From Planctomycetota bacterium (GTDB lineage Bacteria; Planctomycetota; Planctomycetia; Pirellulales; Pirellulaceae): a stretch of 36,414 bases of DNA. Positions 17,105 through 24,995 of this stretch are shown here, one piece after another. The position numbers were made by a program, and so were the translations under genes. The notes under the pieces are model-generated. The model was not told the DNA's origin and searched no databases. It saw only the letters and a list, made by a program, of their open reading frames with translations. Where the stretch lies: contig JAGWWZ010000032.1 of assembly GCA_018970165.1 (NCBI GenBank), forward strand, positions 1-36,414, in the 5' to 3' direction. Each line of letters begins with the position of its first letter. Within the stretch, counting starts at the first letter, position 1.

Positions 17105-18046
17105 ATGAGCGGGGTGGTCCCGATGGTCGCGTGGATGCAGAGTCTGTCCGACCCTACCCGCGTACGATTGCTTCGTTTGCTTGAGAAATCGGAACTTTCC
17201 GTGGCTGAAATGTGCAATACACTGCAAATTCCACAGAGCACCGTCAGTCGGCACTTGAAAATGCTGTCCGACGACGGGTGGGCAACGGCACGTCGCGAAG
17301 GGGCAAGCAATTGGTACCGCATGCCAACCTCACAATTCCCAGCCGCTCAGAAAAAATTGTGGGCGGTCGCCCGCGGCAACTGCATCCCGGAATCCACTGC
17401 GGAACAAGATGACGCCAGACTCGAACAAGTTCTCGAGTCCCGGCGAAGCAAATCTCAGAACTTCTTCTCGAGTGCTGCGGGCAAGTGGGATCGCCTACGC
17501 GGCGACCTGTTCGGTCACCGAATCGATGCTTGGGGCATAGCTGCGGGCTGGGATAGCAGTTCCGTTGTCGGGGATCTTGGATGCGGCACCGGCATGATTA
17601 GCCAAACATTGGCTCCTTGGGTTGAACAAGTGATCGCCGTCGATGCCTCGATGGCGATGCTCAACGCTGCACGCAAGCGGTTGAAAGACAACGAAAACGT
17701 CGACCTTCGCAGAGGGGAGCTAACGGAACTTCCGATCGAGAGCCGTACCCTCTCGTCCGCGATTATGGTTCTGGTTATGCCCTATCTGGCAGACCCTCCA
17801 CGTGTATTCGAAGAAGTCCAGCGAACCACAAAACCGAAGGGCCGTTTGATCGTCTTGGACATGCTTCCTCACGATCGCGAGGAGTACCGAGACGAACTAG
17901 GCCACTCGTGGATGGGGTTCTCGAAAGAGCAAATGGAGCAGTGGTTGACCGCTGCAGGCTGGACACTCGAACGATGGGTTATTATTCCACCGGACACCGA
18001 CGCCAAAGGGACTCAGACGTTCGTGGCTACGGCTGTGCGTCGGTGA
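17105..18046 (+). CDS. ArsR-type HTH regulator fused to SAM-dependent methyltransferase (SahR-like)
   Basis: 313 residues. Residues 7-90 form an ArsR winged helix (MQSLSDPTRVRLLRLLEK, then SVAEMCNTLQIPQSTVSRHLKML in part, wing GASNWYRM). Residues about 115-313 form a class I methyltransferase with motif I V154-V-G-D-L-G159-C-G161-T-G163 and an acidic VDAS at the end of strand 2. The closing GTQTFVATAVRR is typical of ubiE-like folds. Fusions of this type are seen near methionine-cycle genes, and SahR-type ArsR regulators sense S-adenosylhomocysteine. Here ahcY, the enzyme that removes that compound, starts 59 bases downstream on the same strand, which strongly suggests the target. The methyltransferase domain may serve only as the SAM/SAH sensor. 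No cysteine metal site (CVC) is seen in the HTH, arguing against arsenic sensing. Confidence 0.88.
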   Translation: MSGVVPMVAWMQSLSDPTRVRLLRLLEKSELSVAEMCNTLQIPQSTVSRHLKMLSDDGWATARREGASNWYRMPTSQFPAAQKKLWAVARGNCIPESTAEQDDARLEQVLESRRSKSQNFFSSAAGKWDRLRGDLFGHRIDAWGIAAGWDSSSVVGDLGCGTGMISQTLAPWVEQVIAVDASMAMLNAARKRLKDNENVDLRRGELTELPIESRTLSSAIMVLVMPYLADPPRVFEEVQRTTKPKGRLIVLDMLPHDREEYRDELGHSWMGFSKEQMEQWLTAAGWTLERWVIIPPDTDAKGTQTFVATAVRR

Positions 18047-18105
18047 AATGCAAGTACTGTTTTAACAAACTGATGATTGGTGTTTCCTTTTTTAGGAGTT
18101 GATGA

Positions 18106-19647
18106 ATGAGTGCGGTAGTGGATTCAAAGAAGATGACAACGGCCAGCGATCCATCGCGAGTACCCTTCAAGGTGCGAGCCTTCGATCTCTTGGCGCAGGG
18201 CAATCGCGAAGAAGCGGAAGCTTTAGCGAGCTTAGGACGCAAGGAGATTCAACTCGCCGAGGACGAAATGCCCGGCCTGATGGCTCTGCGTGCGCGATAC
18301 GGCAATACCAAGCCGCTGGCGGGAGCCAAGATCATGGGTTCTCTCCACATGACGGTTCAAACTGCTGTATTGATCGAAACCTTGGTCGACCTCGGTGCCG
18401 ATGTCCGATGGGTCAGTTGTAACATTTTCTCAACGCAAGACACCGCTGCAGCAGCGGTCGTTGTCGGTCGAGGCGGCTCCCTCGACAACCCAATCGGGTC
18501 TCCTGTGTACGCTTGGAAGGGCGAAACACTGCCAGAGTATTGGTGGTGCACCCAGGAAGCATTGGTTTGGCCAGACGGAACCGGTCCCGACCTGATCGTC
18601 GATGACGGCGGGGATGCAACGATGCTAATCCACTTAGGTACGCAATTCGAGGCCGCTGGCAAAGTTCCAGATTTCGACCCCGAAACCCAACCTGAAGAAT
18701 ACGGTGTGATCCTCGACCTGCTCCGCAAGGAACTCGTTCTCAACCCCGGCCAATACACAGAAATGGGGCGTGCGGTCCGCGGCGTTTCGGAGGAAACCAC
18801 CACGGGAGTGAAGCGTCTGTACGAGATGACTGCCAAGGGTGAATTGCTATTCCCGGCTATCAACGTCAATGACTCGGTCACCAAGAGCAAGTTTGACAAC
18901 CTTTACGGTTGCCGTCACTCGCTGATCGATGGATTGAACCGAGCCACCGACGTGATGTTGGCAGGCAAGGTCGCTGTCGTTTGCGGTTATGGCGATGTCG
19001 GCAAGGGTTGCTGCCAAGCTCTTCGTGGTCAAGGTTGCCGCGTCATTGTGACTGAAATCGATCCGATCTGCGCTCTGCAAGCCACCATGGAAGGCTACGA
19101 AGTCAAGACCGTCGAAGACTTCATCGAAACGGCAGACATCTTTGTTACCGCTACCGGCAACAAGGATATCATCACGGCTGAGCACATGCACCGCATGAAG
19201 GATAAGGCGATCGTCTGCAACATCGGCCACTTCGATAATGAAATCGATATGGCCGGCCTCGAGAAATTGCAGAAGGCAGGCAAAGCTGAACGCCGCAACA
19301 TCAAGGCCCAATTCGATCAATGGTACTTTCATGACACCAAGCGAAGCATCCTCGTGTTGGCCGAAGGTCGCTTGATGAACCTCGGATGCGCAACCGGGCA
19401 CCCAAGCTTTGTGATGAGCACGAGCTTTACCAACCAAGTGCTCGCGCAACTCGAATTGTGGCAAGAACGCGACAACGGTACCTACGACAAGCGAGTCTAC
19501 ACGCTGCCCAAGAAGCTCGACGAAGAAGTCGCTCGACTCCACCTCGAGAAGCTCGGCGTGAAACTGACGAAGCTGACCGACTCGCAACGCGACTACCTCG
19601 GTGTCGATGCCGCTGGTCCGTTCAAGGCCGATCACTATCGATACTAA
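18106..19647 (+). CDS. ahcY: Adenosylhomocysteinase (S-adenosylhomocysteine hydrolase)
   Basis: 513 residues, with AGGAG at 18094-18098 ahead of ATG 18106. It splits S-adenosylhomocysteine into adenosine and homocysteine, relieving product inhibition of methyltransferases; it is a cytosolic tetramer with bound NAD. Landmarks: [29 protein letters not shown], the substrate/NAD linker [13 protein letters not shown], the Rossmann motif [16 protein letters not shown], and the C-terminal [18 protein letters not shown] that reaches the partner subunit. It carries the roughly 40-residue insertion found in many bacterial enzymes (region after [13 protein letters not shown]), plus an N-terminal extension of about 25 residues, making it somewhat long. 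It follows the SahR-like gene and is followed by a hairpin terminator, so the pair is a self-contained unit. Confidence 0.97.
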   Translation: MSAVVDSKKMTTASDPSRVPFKVRAFDLLAQGNREEAEALASLGRKEIQLAEDEMPGLMALRARYGNTKPLAGAKIMGSLHMTVQTAVLIETLVDLGADVRWVSCNIFSTQDTAAAAVVVGRGGSLDNPIGSPVYAWKGETLPEYWWCTQEALVWPDGTGPDLIVDDGGDATMLIHLGTQFEAAGKVPDFDPETQPEEYGVILDLLRKELVLNPGQYTEMGRAVRGVSEETTTGVKRLYEMTAKGELLFPAINVNDSVTKSKFDNLYGCRHSLIDGLNRATDVMLAGKVAVVCGYGDVGKGCCQALRGQGCRVIVTEIDPICALQATMEGYEVKTVEDFIETADIFVTATGNKDIITAEHMHRMKDKAIVCNIGHFDNEIDMAGLEKLQKAGKAERRNIKAQFDQWYFHDTKRSILVLAEGRLMNLGCATGHPSFVMSTSFTNQVLAQLELWQERDNGTYDKRVYTLPKKLDEEVARLHLEKLGVKLTKLTDSQRDYLGVDAAGPFKADHYRY

Positions 19648-19685
19648 GATGTTTTTGAATCGCGTTGGTTAGAATCGAAATCCTC

Positions 19686-19716
19686 AAGCCCGAGAGCCTA
19701 TCAAACTCTCGGGCTT
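19686..19716 (+). terminator. Hairpin terminator after ahcY
   Basis: AAGCCCGAGAG (19686-19696) and CTCTCGGGCTT (19706-19716) form a perfect 11-base-pair stem around a 9-base loop, starting 39 bases after the ahcY stop. The following ATTCGTT is only a weak T-tract. The symmetry could also serve the convergent cupin gene, which ends at 19769. Confidence 0.75.
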
Positions 19717-19768
19717 ATTCGTTCCATCTGTCCCCAGTTGCTCCCACCCAGGGCATTACTATCGGTTC

Positions 19769-20734
19769 TTACGTCACATTGGACCGATGAAACTGGATAT
19801 CTAGGGTTCGCAGGTAAGTGTGTAGGCCGGCGTCCTGGATGGGCATCAGGTATGCGACCTCACCAGACTCGTTATGGTGCGAATGCCACCAGCCCGGCGG
19901 TGTGATAAAGGCCCCGCCACCTTCCCAGGGAACTCGGATCGGATCGATCAAATTTCCGTGTTCATCAACCCGCTCGCTGACGAGTGTGTAGCATCCCGGC
20001 TTGCACTCGAGAATCAAATCGAGGGCGACCGATTTATGGGCGTGCGGCAATTGGTTGGCTCCAACAGGCAGAATACCTAGCATCGCCCATAAGACATGGG
20101 TGATGGTGAGCGTTTGCGGGAAGTGTGCGTTTGTCAAAAGGACGCTGATGCGGCTGCGTTGGGCCGCGAGAGCATCGGAGGCAGCCTCTTGCAGGGCTGC
20201 CCGCGATTTCTCTCGAGGGTAGAGCGTTGGGCGGAACTGCGGTGAGACAGGAGCGACTCCCAGATATCGCAACAACGGTTCATCGTTGACCCAGTAGAAG
20301 ACGGAATCTTCATGAGCTACAACCGTTGGGTCGGGGCCGCATGGCAAAGTGATCAAATCCCCGCTTCGGTAAGGAATTCGAGTGTCGCCGAACTGAACCA
20401 CTCCCTCACCCTGCAATGCATAGAGGAGATGGGAAGTGGCTCGATTGGCCGTGGCAATTCGATCCCCCGCTTGCACACGGACAAAGTTAGCCATGAGGCT
20501 CGCGCTGGATGCTGGCGAACCACATCCCAATCGTTCGGCGATATCGAGCGGGATAACTCGCGAAGGACCTGAACCATGAAGGTCCGCAGAAAATTGCACA
20601 ATCGGGATCGGCGGGATCGATCCGGATGCGATCGGATTGGCAGCTTTGGTGTATTCGAGATACCCGCCATCGCTGGTGAGGGACGCTAATCCGACGGCAT
20701 CATGATTGATGGCGATTTCCGTGGTTCGGGTCAT
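19769..20734 (-). CDS. Bicupin protein, gentisate/hydroxynaphthoate dioxygenase-like
   Basis: 321 residues with two cupin barrels and no signal peptide, so cytosolic. The first barrel (about 80-150) has the shape of gentisate dioxygenase (SHLLYALQGEG, YRSGDLITLPCG), but the usual HRH metal ligands are replaced by N-R-A. The second barrel (about 225-305) holds LPHAHKSVALDLIL and ITPPGWWHSHHNESGE, so H-x-H plus a later histidine could bind iron there. Gentisate-type enzymes cleave aromatic rings with Fe(II), normally at the N-terminal cupin. The swap suggests either a C-terminal-domain enzyme or a different reaction. It is isolated on its strand and is not flanked by aromatic-degradation genes, so the substrate is open. 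Confidence 0.75.
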   Translation of the reverse strand: MTRTTEIAINHDAVGLASLTSDGGYLEYTKAANPIASGSIPPIPIVQFSADLHGSGPSRVIPLDIAERLGCGSPASSASLMANFVRVQAGDRIATANRATSHLLYALQGEGVVQFGDTRIPYRSGDLITLPCGPDPTVVAHEDSVFYWVNDEPLLRYLGVAPVSPQFRPTLYPREKSRAALQEAASDALAAQRSRISVLLTNAHFPQTLTITHVLWAMLGILPVGANQLPHAHKSVALDLILECKPGCYTLVSERVDEHGNLIDPIRVPWEGGGAFITPPGWWHSHHNESGEVAYLMPIQDAGLHTYLRTLDIQFHRSNVT

Positions 20735-21046
20735 GATCTTTGAGTTTCCTATGGAAATGAGTTGGCTCGTAGGATTGGCTTGGACTAAGCAAACGTCAGT
20801 TCGATTGAGCGCCCGAGCGTTTGAGCTTCAGACACAAAGGAATGTAGGATATCCGCCCTGGTTTCGTTGAAAAGAATCACGCTATCGGATTTGCTGGGAG
20901 TCCCCAAAACAAAACGCAAAGTTAGACCCGAGTTTTATGGACGCTTCATGATTGCTATAGATGTCGTTCCTTACATTTTGGTATACTAGGGGGGCTCGTC
21001 ACGCCGTGAGCCAATCCCCCCACCATGGTCTCCCCCGAGACGTTGC
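20735..21046. other. Divergent intergenic region, cupin to sigma factor gene
   Basis: 312 bases without a gene. On the + side TATACT at 20982-20987 could be a -10 element; no good -35 box is seen. Directly after it comes a GC-rich hairpin: GGGGGGCTC from 20989, then GAGCC at 21008-21012 and CCCCCC at 21016-21021. If transcription starts near 20994 the hairpin would lie at the 5' end of the sigma factor mRNA. No clear Shine-Dalgarno precedes ATG 21047. Confidence 0.35.
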
Positions 21047-21688
21047 ATGCAGGATTCCACTTCACAACTCGAAAAACGTGGGCAACGTCATCGAGAAAAC
21101 GCCCCAATCACCGATTGGGTTCGAAAGTTCGATGACGCGTCGGTTCGTGAGCTTATGGAACATTATCGTCCGTTGCTGTACGAGATCGCGCGTCGCCACT
21201 GGGATCGACGGTACCAGAGACGCATCGACCCGTCGGACGCGCTTCAATTGACTTGGAGTTCCATCGCCGAAACCTCTCGGCGAGTCGGGTTCCAGAATCG
21301 AGCTCATTTCGCTGGTTTTCTTACTCGAACCCTAGCACAGCACTTGGTGAACATCCGACGTTCACTTTATGCAAAGAAGAGGTCGGTTGCCCGCGAAGTC
21401 GATGCGTGCGAGACACCCTCGGACCCTTTGGTAGATCTAGCAAGCAATGATCCTACCGTGCTCGATAATGTGATCGAGAAGGAATTCCTTACGGAAGTGT
21501 TGCAAGTGTTGTTGCGATTGCCGCGAGAACTACAGCGACTCATTCGCTGGCGCTTTCGCAAGGGAATGACTTATCCCGAGATTGCACTTAAAATCGACCG
21601 GACCGAAGACGACGTTCGCCATTTGGTCGACAAGTGCGTCAATGACATATGTCGCGAGCTGCGGAACAGAGATCGCTGGCGAAGATGA
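21047..21688 (+). CDS. Planctomycete-type ECF RNA polymerase sigma factor
   Basis: 213 residues. Region 2 runs through LMEHYRPLLYEIARRHWDRR, RIDPSDALQLTWSSI and AHFAGFLTRTLAQHLVNIRRSL; region 4 is VLLRLPRELQRLIRWRF, KGMTYPEIALKI and DDVRHLVDKCVND. The DPSD..Q.T and F..FL..TL..HL patterns match the ECF group that planctomycetes couple to Ser/Thr kinases, and a kinase gene does begin 59 bases downstream on the same strand. There is no anti-sigma gene beside it; control through the kinase (phosphorylation) is the usual proposal for these pairs and is inferred here. Confidence 0.92.
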   Translation: MQDSTSQLEKRGQRHRENAPITDWVRKFDDASVRELMEHYRPLLYEIARRHWDRRYQRRIDPSDALQLTWSSIAETSRRVGFQNRAHFAGFLTRTLAQHLVNIRRSLYAKKRSVAREVDACETPSDPLVDLASNDPTVLDNVIEKEFLTEVLQVLLRLPRELQRLIRWRFRKGMTYPEIALKIDRTEDDVRHLVDKCVNDICRELRNRDRWRR

Positions 21689-21747
21689 TGAGAACTGAGA
21701 GGTTAACTTTTTCCGGTATATGCCTGGTGTGAAACGAGTTTTTTGGT

Positions 21748-24135
21748 ATGGCAAATAAACTCCCAGGTTCCTCGGAAGCGACCCAGGCGGAGATTGCCCG
21801 TCTGCAGCGGCAATGTGATCGTGTGCGGGCGGCAAATGGACTGCACTCTCTCGATCAACAAGATGAGGAAAGTACCGCCGCGCTGATTCTTCGTATCCCA
21901 CCTGCGAATTCGCAAAGTTCGCCGGGGCAAACGGTATCCCGGTTCTCGAATATCAGCTTCGTCGGTCACGGTGCCTTTGGAATCGTGTTTTCGTGCGATG
22001 ATGCGGACCAGATGGGCATGCGTGTTGCTGTGAAGGCACTTCGCCCCTCTCGCCTCCATGACCGCATCGCAAGAGAGCGATTTCAAGAAGAGCTGAAGGT
22101 TATGACCGGGTTCGATCACCCCGGTATTGTGCGTGTGTTCGGAACCGGCGAGATCGATCAGATTCCGTACATGATCACCGAGTTCGCCGATTCGGGTTCC
22201 GTTGCGACGCTGATCATCGACGAACCGGAACGCATCTCACCTCGTCAAGCAGCATGGTTGATCAGCTGCGTGGCTGAGGCGGTCGAGGATGCGCACACGA
22301 CTCCGATCTTGCATCGCGATATCAAGCCAGGGAATATCCTGCTTCGGAAAGAGCCTCTCGAGTCATCCGAAGGCTTGGGGCTTTGGCCGCTCCTGACCGA
22401 TTTCGGGCTTTCGAAGAATCTCGGGCCGCAATCCAGCAATCCTCTCACCTTCGAGGGAGAAGTGCTGGGGACACTTTCCTACATGTCTCCAGAACAGGTG
22501 CGGGGCCAACCACTGAAGACGCAGTCGGATATTTTCCCGCTCGGCGTGATTCTGCACGAGCTCGCATATGGTCGACATCCTTTCCTTGACGATAGCGATT
22601 TCCAAACTCGCCACAACATCGTTCAGGGACCACCATCCAAACCCCAAGGTCACTACCGTACTATCCCAGCCCCGCTGGATGCGATTATTGCTAAGTGTTT
22701 GCAAAAACAACCGGAGGATCGCTATCTGCACGCGAGCGATCTTGCTCAAGACCTTCAAAGGTTTCTCAAAGGAGATCCCATATCCGTTTCTCCTCCCACC
22801 CCATGGGAATCGGGTCGAAGATGGGTCACTTCCCACCCGATCGCATCCACATTTCTGGGCACAGCCCTATGCTTCATGCTCGCTAGTATCCTGCTACTGA
22901 GCCGTGAATGGCGCATCGAATGGGAGCTAGCTCAGTCCAGTCAAGCGTTAGCGGAGGATCGCGCCAAAATCAGCAAGATGTTCTTGGAATCGATGCGAGC
23001 AACCAATAGCGGAATCAACGACACCATCCTCAGCGGCAATCGCGTATTGCCCACTGCTCTACTCGAAACCCTCGAACGCCAGGTCCCGCTGCTGGAAGAT
23101 GCTCTCGCCTTAGCCCCCGATGATGATCTCCTCATTCGGCAACTGGAGGTTATGCACCACTACAAGTCTCTTTGCCATGTTTTCGCGATGGATACGCCCG
23201 ACTCCACCGAGGCATCTTTGCATCGCGAACAAGCTATTGAATCACGACAGAAGTCGTTGCATTACATTGAACTGTTGATCAAGCGTTTTCCAGAGGAAAG
23301 CAACTTGCTGATCTCCCAGATGAACGGAGAGTATTTCATGAGCCAACTGATGCAAACCCACAGCGACCAGCATGTGTGGCGTGAATGGATTTCCAAAGCC
23401 ATCGCCAGTTCCGAGCTGTTTTTGGCCAAGCAACCAAACAACGTGAATGTCCTCGAGACTGCGAACAAGTTGCGTCTGGATTTGTGCGGGGCGATCGCAG
23501 ACGAGGATCCAGAAGAAGCGATCCGTCTCCTGAAGGAAATCGGCGATCTCTTTATCTTTCTTCAGATCGAGCACCCAACGAAAACCACTTTGTTTACTTA
23601 TGCCTCGCAAGCCATCACGTTGCGCAGTTGTCTCCTGCTGAAACAGGAACGCGAAGCGGAAGCGATCGAAGTATTCTCGCAGATCGAAAAATTCTTCGAC
23701 TGCTATCGAGCAACGCTCGATCAAGACTGGAAAGTAATCGACAGTCTGCTCAACAGCTACACGTTTGAATGCGAAGCGCTTGTGAAATCAGAACAATTTG
23801 TGGAGTTAGAACTATTGGCCCATCGCTGGCGCAATTTAGTCGACACGCTTGTCGTCGCTAACTATACGGTAATTCACGGACACAACTTTAAGGGGGCTGA
23901 ATTCATACAGTTATTCCCGATCTACTATCGGTGGCTTGCACTCTCCGAGATCGCGCCCGAATCGGTGGAACATGAGAATGCCTGCCAAAACTTGCGCGAT
24001 GCGCTCGAACGCTGCCGAAACCGATCTGCCGTTGATTTGGAAGCGTTCGTTAAAATAATCTCCGAAAATCAGCACCCGATGGATTCTCTCAAGCCATTTC
24101 TCGCTGCGACTGCGGATCCATTAACCGTTCGTTAA
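21748..24135 (+). CDS. Membrane Ser/Thr protein kinase (PknB-like)
   Basis: 795 residues. The kinase domain spans about 65-340: glycine loop V72-G-H-G75-A-F-G78, ATP lysine K96 (VAVKAL), catalytic H189-R190-D191 with IKPGN, D218-F-G, the SPEQ activation-segment anchor and SDIFPLGVILHELAYG. All catalytic residues are present, so it should be active. A single membrane helix lies at about 365-386 (STFLGTALCFMLASILLLS). The remaining 400 residues are helical and glutamate/leucine-rich, with no named domain that I can assign, and should face the periplasm or paryphoplasm as a sensor. It is probably cotranscribed with the ECF sigma gene upstream, which is its likely partner. Confidence 0.93.
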   Translation: MANKLPGSSEATQAEIARLQRQCDRVRAANGLHSLDQQDEESTAALILRIPPANSQSSPGQTVSRFSNISFVGHGAFGIVFSCDDADQMGMRVAVKALRPSRLHDRIARERFQEELKVMTGFDHPGIVRVFGTGEIDQIPYMITEFADSGSVATLIIDEPERISPRQAAWLISCVAEAVEDAHTTPILHRDIKPGNILLRKEPLESSEGLGLWPLLTDFGLSKNLGPQSSNPLTFEGEVLGTLSYMSPEQVRGQPLKTQSDIFPLGVILHELAYGRHPFLDDSDFQTRHNIVQGPPSKPQGHYRTIPAPLDAIIAKCLQKQPEDRYLHASDLAQDLQRFLKGDPISVSPPTPWESGRRWVTSHPIASTFLGTALCFMLASILLLSREWRIEWELAQSSQALAEDRAKISKMFLESMRATNSGINDTILSGNRVLPTALLETLERQVPLLEDALALAPDDDLLIRQLEVMHHYKSLCHVFAMDTPDSTEASLHREQAIESRQKSLHYIELLIKRFPEESNLLISQMNGEYFMSQLMQTHSDQHVWREWISKAIASSELFLAKQPNNVNVLETANKLRLDLCGAIADEDPEEAIRLLKEIGDLFIFLQIEHPTKTTLFTYASQAITLRSCLLLKQEREAEAIEVFSQIEKFFDCYRATLDQDWKVIDSLLNSYTFECEALVKSEQFVELELLAHRWRNLVDTLVVANYTVIHGHNFKGAEFIQLFPIYYRWLALSEIAPESVEHENACQNLRDALERCRNRSAVDLEAFVKIISENQHPMDSLKPFLAATADPLTVR

Positions 24136-24174
24136 ACGGCAGTCTTATTCACCGCAATCAGGTCGACCGTCTCA

Positions 24175-24226
24175 CACCTCATGAATGGTAGCGAGCAACT
24201 CGCTACGTAACCCATTGCATGAGGTG
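24175..24226. repeat. Nested double inverted repeat between convergent genes
   Basis: Outer arms CACCTCATG (24175-24183) and CATGAGGTG (24218-24226) enclose AATGG/CCATT and an inner perfect hairpin, GTAGCGAG (24188-24195), loop CAA, CTCGCTAC (24199-24206). It lies between the convergent kinase and YceI genes, where a bidirectional terminator is plausible, but no T-tract follows either arm. No second copy is seen in the window. Confidence 0.6.
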
Positions 24227-24252
24227 CTGATAACTCACAGAACGAGCAATGA

Positions 24253-24807
24253 CTATCGATCGAAGTGAAGCGTTGCCTTGATAACTACTTCGTCGTTGAT
24301 CTTGCCCTTGCCGTAGTTCATGCCCCACTTGGTGCGGTCCAACTTGAAGTCCGCTTCGAGAATGAGTTCGCTATCGCTGAGCGATGCGTGGCAAGGAACG
24401 CGGAGCTCAGACGTCTTGTCGAGCATCGTCAGCTTGCCGATCAAGGTTGGGGAGTCCGAACCAACTCCCTCCATGCCGGTCATTTCGAAGGTGATCTTCG
24501 GATATTTTTTGGCATCGAAGAAATCAGGAGCCTTGAGGTGATCGGTCAGCTTCGCGTCATCGGACCACATGCTAGTCGTGTCGATCTCGACCTTTAGCTT
24601 GCTCTGGTCTGGAGCTTCGAGGTTGGCATCACATTCAACTTTAAACTCTTTGAATCCTCCTTTGTGGTCGACCTTTTTACCGTCTTCCATTTTGCTACCC
24701 ACGAAATCGATCTTGGATTGCTCCTTGTTGAGTTTCAGCTTTTCCGCGAACGCAGGGGATACAAGAAATGCAACAACGGCAATCGTAGCAACACAGCGCA
24801 TCAACAT
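24253..24807 (-). CDS. YceI family exported lipid-binding-like protein
   Basis: 184 residues with a clear signal peptide (MRCVATIAVVAFLVSPAFA) and AAAGAGG-like sequence (AAAGAGG read on the minus strand) before the start; an ATG two codons later is equally possible. The mature part follows the YceI pattern: LNKEQSKIDFVGSK, VEIDTTSMWSDDAKLTDHLKAPDFFDAKKYPKITFEMT (seen in pieces), IGKLTMLDKTSELRVP and the last strand KINDEVVIKATLHFD. YceI proteins are lipocalin-like barrels that bind isoprenoid-type lipids in the periplasm. The gene is divergent from the TPR/peptidase gene. The ligand in this organism is unknown. Confidence 0.92.
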   Translation of the reverse strand: MLMRCVATIAVVAFLVSPAFAEKLKLNKEQSKIDFVGSKMEDGKKVDHKGGFKEFKVECDANLEAPDQSKLKVEIDTTSMWSDDAKLTDHLKAPDFFDAKKYPKITFEMTGMEGVGSDSPTLIGKLTMLDKTSELRVPCHASLSDSELILEADFKLDRTKWGMNYGKGKINDEVVIKATLHFDR

Positions 24808-24995
24808 AGCAATAAGCCTCTTTCAGGTGAAATGAAACATGTGCGAACCAAAAAGCACACCAAAATTCTATCAGGAATCGCACCGTCTGGGCCATGAACG
24901 AGTGCCGGTCGATAAAATTTCATATGACAGATGATACTGTGAAATTGCCCTTCCGTGCCACTCAGGTGTCGTTTTCCCAAACGGCTAGGCTCCCA

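Noticed and set aside
18047-18105. Possible SAH riboswitch upstream of ahcY
   Set aside because: Only 59 bases separate the regulator stop from ahcY and no conserved pairing pattern is visible; a protein regulator is the simpler explanation.
18847-19635. 262-codon minus-strand frame antisense to ahcY
   Set aside because: Long only because of the codon bias of the highly conserved ahcY gene on the other strand; no independent features.
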